Source: a candidate division Zixibacteria bacterium RBG-1
GTDB taxonomy: Bacteria; Zixibacteria; MSB-5A5; DSPP01; RBG-1
Assembly (NCBI GenBank): GCA_000447245.1
Contig: AUYT01000001.1
Location: 976,001 to 1,040,000 of the forward strand
Length of the DNA stretch: 64,000 nucleotides
Direction of reading: 5' to 3'
Positions 61,412-64,000 of the stretch are shown here, piece after piece. A model generated the notes under the pieces. The model searched no databases, had not been told where the DNA came from, and saw only the letters and a program-made list of their open reading frames with translations. Position 1 is the stretch's first letter. The number at the start of each line of letters is the position of its first letter. The position numbers were made by a program, and so were the translations under genes.

Positions 61412-62371
61412 ATGGGTCCAACAATTCTACTCGATAAATCCGCTCTCGAGTGCCTATCAATAGAAGAAATCTCTGTTTTATCCAAGTATTACTATTTACT
61501 TGTTACTCCAACTTTAATTTTTGAAATAATGGGTGATATTAGCAAACCACCCCAAAAAGGGATACTATCAAAAGACAAAGTAAGCCAACTATCTCAAAAA
61601 ATATTATCCACTGATGGTTTTATGAATATTAATTATCAATCTTTGTGTCTGGCAAATCTTCTTGGTTACGACGTTCCTATGACGGGAAAACCAGTAGTGG
61701 AACCTGGGGTGTCTTTGAAGACATCCACGGGGCAAAAATTTATTTTTTTTGACGAACCTTTAGTGAGGAAGGTATTGCAAGATTGGAGTAATGGAAACTT
61801 TACCGAGGCTGAGGAGAATACCTCAAAACGCTGGAGAGAGGCTTTAAAAAAGCTAAACTTGGAGCCTTTTCAAGGAGAAGTCAGCAAATCCTTTGAGAAG
61901 GTGCCCAAAATGAAAACCTTAAGCGAACTCAAAGCGTTTTTGGACGAAAAAATTTCCAATCCTGACCCCGGTATTCAGTGGGAAAATATAGCCAACGTTT
62001 TCCATGCATTCATAGAGTCATGGGCTTTTACGATGAATTTACAGGATCAAGCCCTGAAAGATATAAACACTCTAATTTATAACAGATGGCATAAAGACCA
62101 ATTACCAACCCTCGCTGTGTTTGCTTCTTACGCCAATTATTTACTAAAAGTAAGCTATTTATTCAGCTTCGGCTTACACAGTAGATTACTAACACCAAAG
62201 CGGTCAAATGCCTTTGATATCGAATATCTTTACTATCTGCCGTTTTGTATGGTGTTTTCTTCGGGTGATAACTTCCATGTAGAAGCTGCTCCACTCTTAT
62301 TAAGAAGAGACCAGCAATTTATACATAGAGATGAACTAAAGAAGGACTTAAAAGGTCTTAAAGAAGATTGA
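61412..62371 (+). CDS. Unknown protein, possibly PIN-like nuclease fold
   Basis: 319 residues. The N-terminus (ILLDKSALECLSIEEI...TPTLIFEIMGDI) and the C-terminus (NAFDIEYLYYLPFCMVFSSGDNF) carry acidic residues in positions resembling PIN-type ribonucleases. The middle is longer than in ordinary PIN toxins, and no antitoxin gene is adjacent. There is no signal peptide. The PIN reading is tentative; the gene may belong to the tRNA-linked insertion region. Confidence 0.5.
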   Translation: MGPTILLDKSALECLSIEEISVLSKYYYLLVTPTLIFEIMGDISKPPQKGILSKDKVSQLSQKILSTDGFMNINYQSLCLANLLGYDVPMTGKPVVEPGVSLKTSTGQKFIFFDEPLVRKVLQDWSNGNFTEAEENTSKRWREALKKLNLEPFQGEVSKSFEKVPKMKTLSELKAFLDEKISNPDPGIQWENIANVFHAFIESWAFTMNLQDQALKDINTLIYNRWHKDQLPTLAVFASYANYLLKVSYLFSFGLHSRLLTPKRSNAFDIEYLYYLPFCMVFSSGDNFHVEAAPLLLRRDQQFIHRDELKKDLKGLKED

Positions 62372-62454
62372 GTTCGTAGACCCATGTTGTCCGCAACGTC
62401 GGATTAAATAATAATCTGTGGCCTTCCCCAACTTGAGACAAACCGAATTTGGAC

Positions 62455-62961
62455 TTATTTTGTTTTCAGACTCTTTTTCAGACTGTCTTCCAGACTGATT
62501 TCCAGACGCCGCTGGCGTATTTTTTCTTTCAGGAATTTCTGAAAGGAGTCCTGGTCTATCCCCTTCTCTTCCATCCGCCTCCCCCATTTCAGGTACTCCT
62601 CCGTAAATAATCTGAAATCCGTCAATATCTTGTAATGCACCTCGATGTCAGTAAGAGTAGTTCCAAATTCGCAAAGCTCCCATCCCCAGGAATTGTCTTT
62701 GGTCCGAAACAATCTCCAAGTATAACCGGTTTTGGTATCTAACAATAAGGCTGGCCATAGGGCATTTGCTTCTGGCATATATACTTGGAATCTCCCTATT
62801 GGATAACCTAATGAATCTACGGTTTCGCTATCAAATTTTTTCGGTTCAACTGCAAATTCTTCCAGTCGGTTTTTAGATGGCTCTTTTTTACAAGTAATTA
62901 TGGCCGATATTAAAAATAAACCAAGTACTGAAAAAAGAAAAGATTTTAAATTTATTCTCAT
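62455..62961 (-). CDS. Predicted lipoprotein of unknown function
   Basis: 168 residues from ATG 62961 behind AGGAGG. A hydrophobic start (NLKSFLFSVLGLFLISAIITC) ends at C24, a plausible lipid-anchored cysteine. The mature part contains a WRLFRTKDNSWGWELCE stretch and a very charged helical tail (FQKFLKEKIRQRRLEISLEDS). No known family recognised. Confidence 0.6.
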   Translation of the reverse strand: MRINLKSFLFSVLGLFLISAIITCKKEPSKNRLEEFAVEPKKFDSETVDSLGYPIGRFQVYMPEANALWPALLLDTKTGYTWRLFRTKDNSWGWELCEFGTTLTDIEVHYKILTDFRLFTEEYLKWGRRMEEKGIDQDSFQKFLKEKIRQRRLEISLEDSLKKSLKTK

Positions 62962-63068
62962 ATTATCCTCCTGTTTGGTTAAAATATAAGCAAAATTTAC
63001 AACTTTCAAAGCTCGTAGTCCCTAAACTTTTTCCGATAACTTTCGTATAAAAAACAGTCAAAAAAAAC

Positions 63069-63320
63069 TTGACAGGGGACTAATACTTTCGTATTATTAT
63101 ACCGAATAAGATTGTGGTAATATCCTCGTCCGAATGGATCCCGTAGGGATAAGTTATTACCCAAGCTTGAGATAAAAGAAGTTCTTTTAAATACCCAATC
63201 TAAGAAAAAATATAATATATTTTTCTTGACAAACGTTGCAGATAGGTTATATTGCAAGTCTGCGACAAAAGGCTAGATGTTTTTCCAGCCAAAATTTTTT
63301 TGTCCTGTGCTCTTTGAAAA
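63069..63320 (+). promoter_or_regulatory. Tandem rRNA promoters and boxA
   Basis: P1: TTGACA 63069-63074 with TATTAT 63092-63097 (17 bases). P2: TTGACA 63226-63231 with TATATT 63248-63253 (16 bases). A boxA-like TGCTCTTTGAAAA follows at 63308-63320, as in many rRNA leaders that bind Nus factors. The 63010-63429 stretch has no protein gene. Confidence 0.85.
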
Positions 63321-63429
63321 TTAGATAGCGTGCATACGTTCTTCAATAATAACAATCTTTGCGAGCCTATTAATTGATTTCCGACAACAATGTCCTCATA
63401 AAGAGGGCGTTTGTTAGCGAGATTAAACT

Positions 63430-64000
<571 letters not shown>

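Overview
The window comes from a Gram-negative bacterium. It carries a TonB-dependent receptor, an LptD-type LPS export barrel, a LolA-like carrier, a BamD-like lipoprotein and several periplasmic murein enzymes. A partial 16S rRNA gene runs off the right end, but I could not place it in a phylum by eye. Many promoters are ordinary sigma70 type (TTGACA / TATAAT-like). Gene content suggests an uncultivated anaerobe able to degrade aromatic compounds.

Layout: 1-4406 is a truncated EamA transporter, then a Fur-type regulator, a TonB receptor and a ZIP metal transporter, with three Fur-box-like sites. 4608-20866 is mostly housekeeping: lptD, HU, ftsK, lolA-like, lytic transglycosylase, bamD-like, nadD, polA, an unknown gene, coaE, split transketolase and an aminotransferase. 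20937-27407 is a tightly packed murein-peptide operon (dacB, alr, ldcA, dipeptide epimerase, amidase). 27415-30334 is a sugar-type ABC importer without its ATPase. 30442-36867 holds a divergent Lon protease, a tiny zinc-ribbon protein, DacA, a small coiled-coil protein, a second aminotransferase, an ACT protein and a response regulator.

The centre of interest is 37648-59944. A TetR-family gene with a perfect palindromic operator precedes genes resembling all four subunits of a class I, ATP-dependent (Bzd/Bcr-type) benzoyl-CoA reductase. These are followed by a ferredoxin and a large NAD(P)H:ferredoxin oxidoreductase-like protein. A fused iron-sulfur/molybdenum hydroxylase follows, with cofactor-maturation genes mocA, xdhC and yqeB. 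A convergent operon encodes an Oah-like ring hydrolase, an SDR dehydrogenase, a thiolase and a dienoyl-CoA-hydratase-like protein. A Zn alcohol dehydrogenase fitting the remaining step is divergent from tetR. Together they would take benzoyl-CoA through ring reduction, hydration, oxidation, ring cleavage and thiolysis. A molybdenum cofactor operon (moaA, moaC-moaB fusion, TauE-like permease, moeA, frameshifted MOSC gene, mobA remnant) could supply the Mo enzyme.

59945-64000 is a stable-RNA region: tRNA-Phe, tRNA-Thr, a small membrane-protein gene bracketed by a duplicated tRNA-Thr 3' end, a possible PIN-like protein, a lipoprotein, and tandem promoters for the 16S gene. A broken copy of the tRNA-Phe promoter and 5' half lies at 37011-37115. 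All functions are inferred from reading the sequence; no database search was run.
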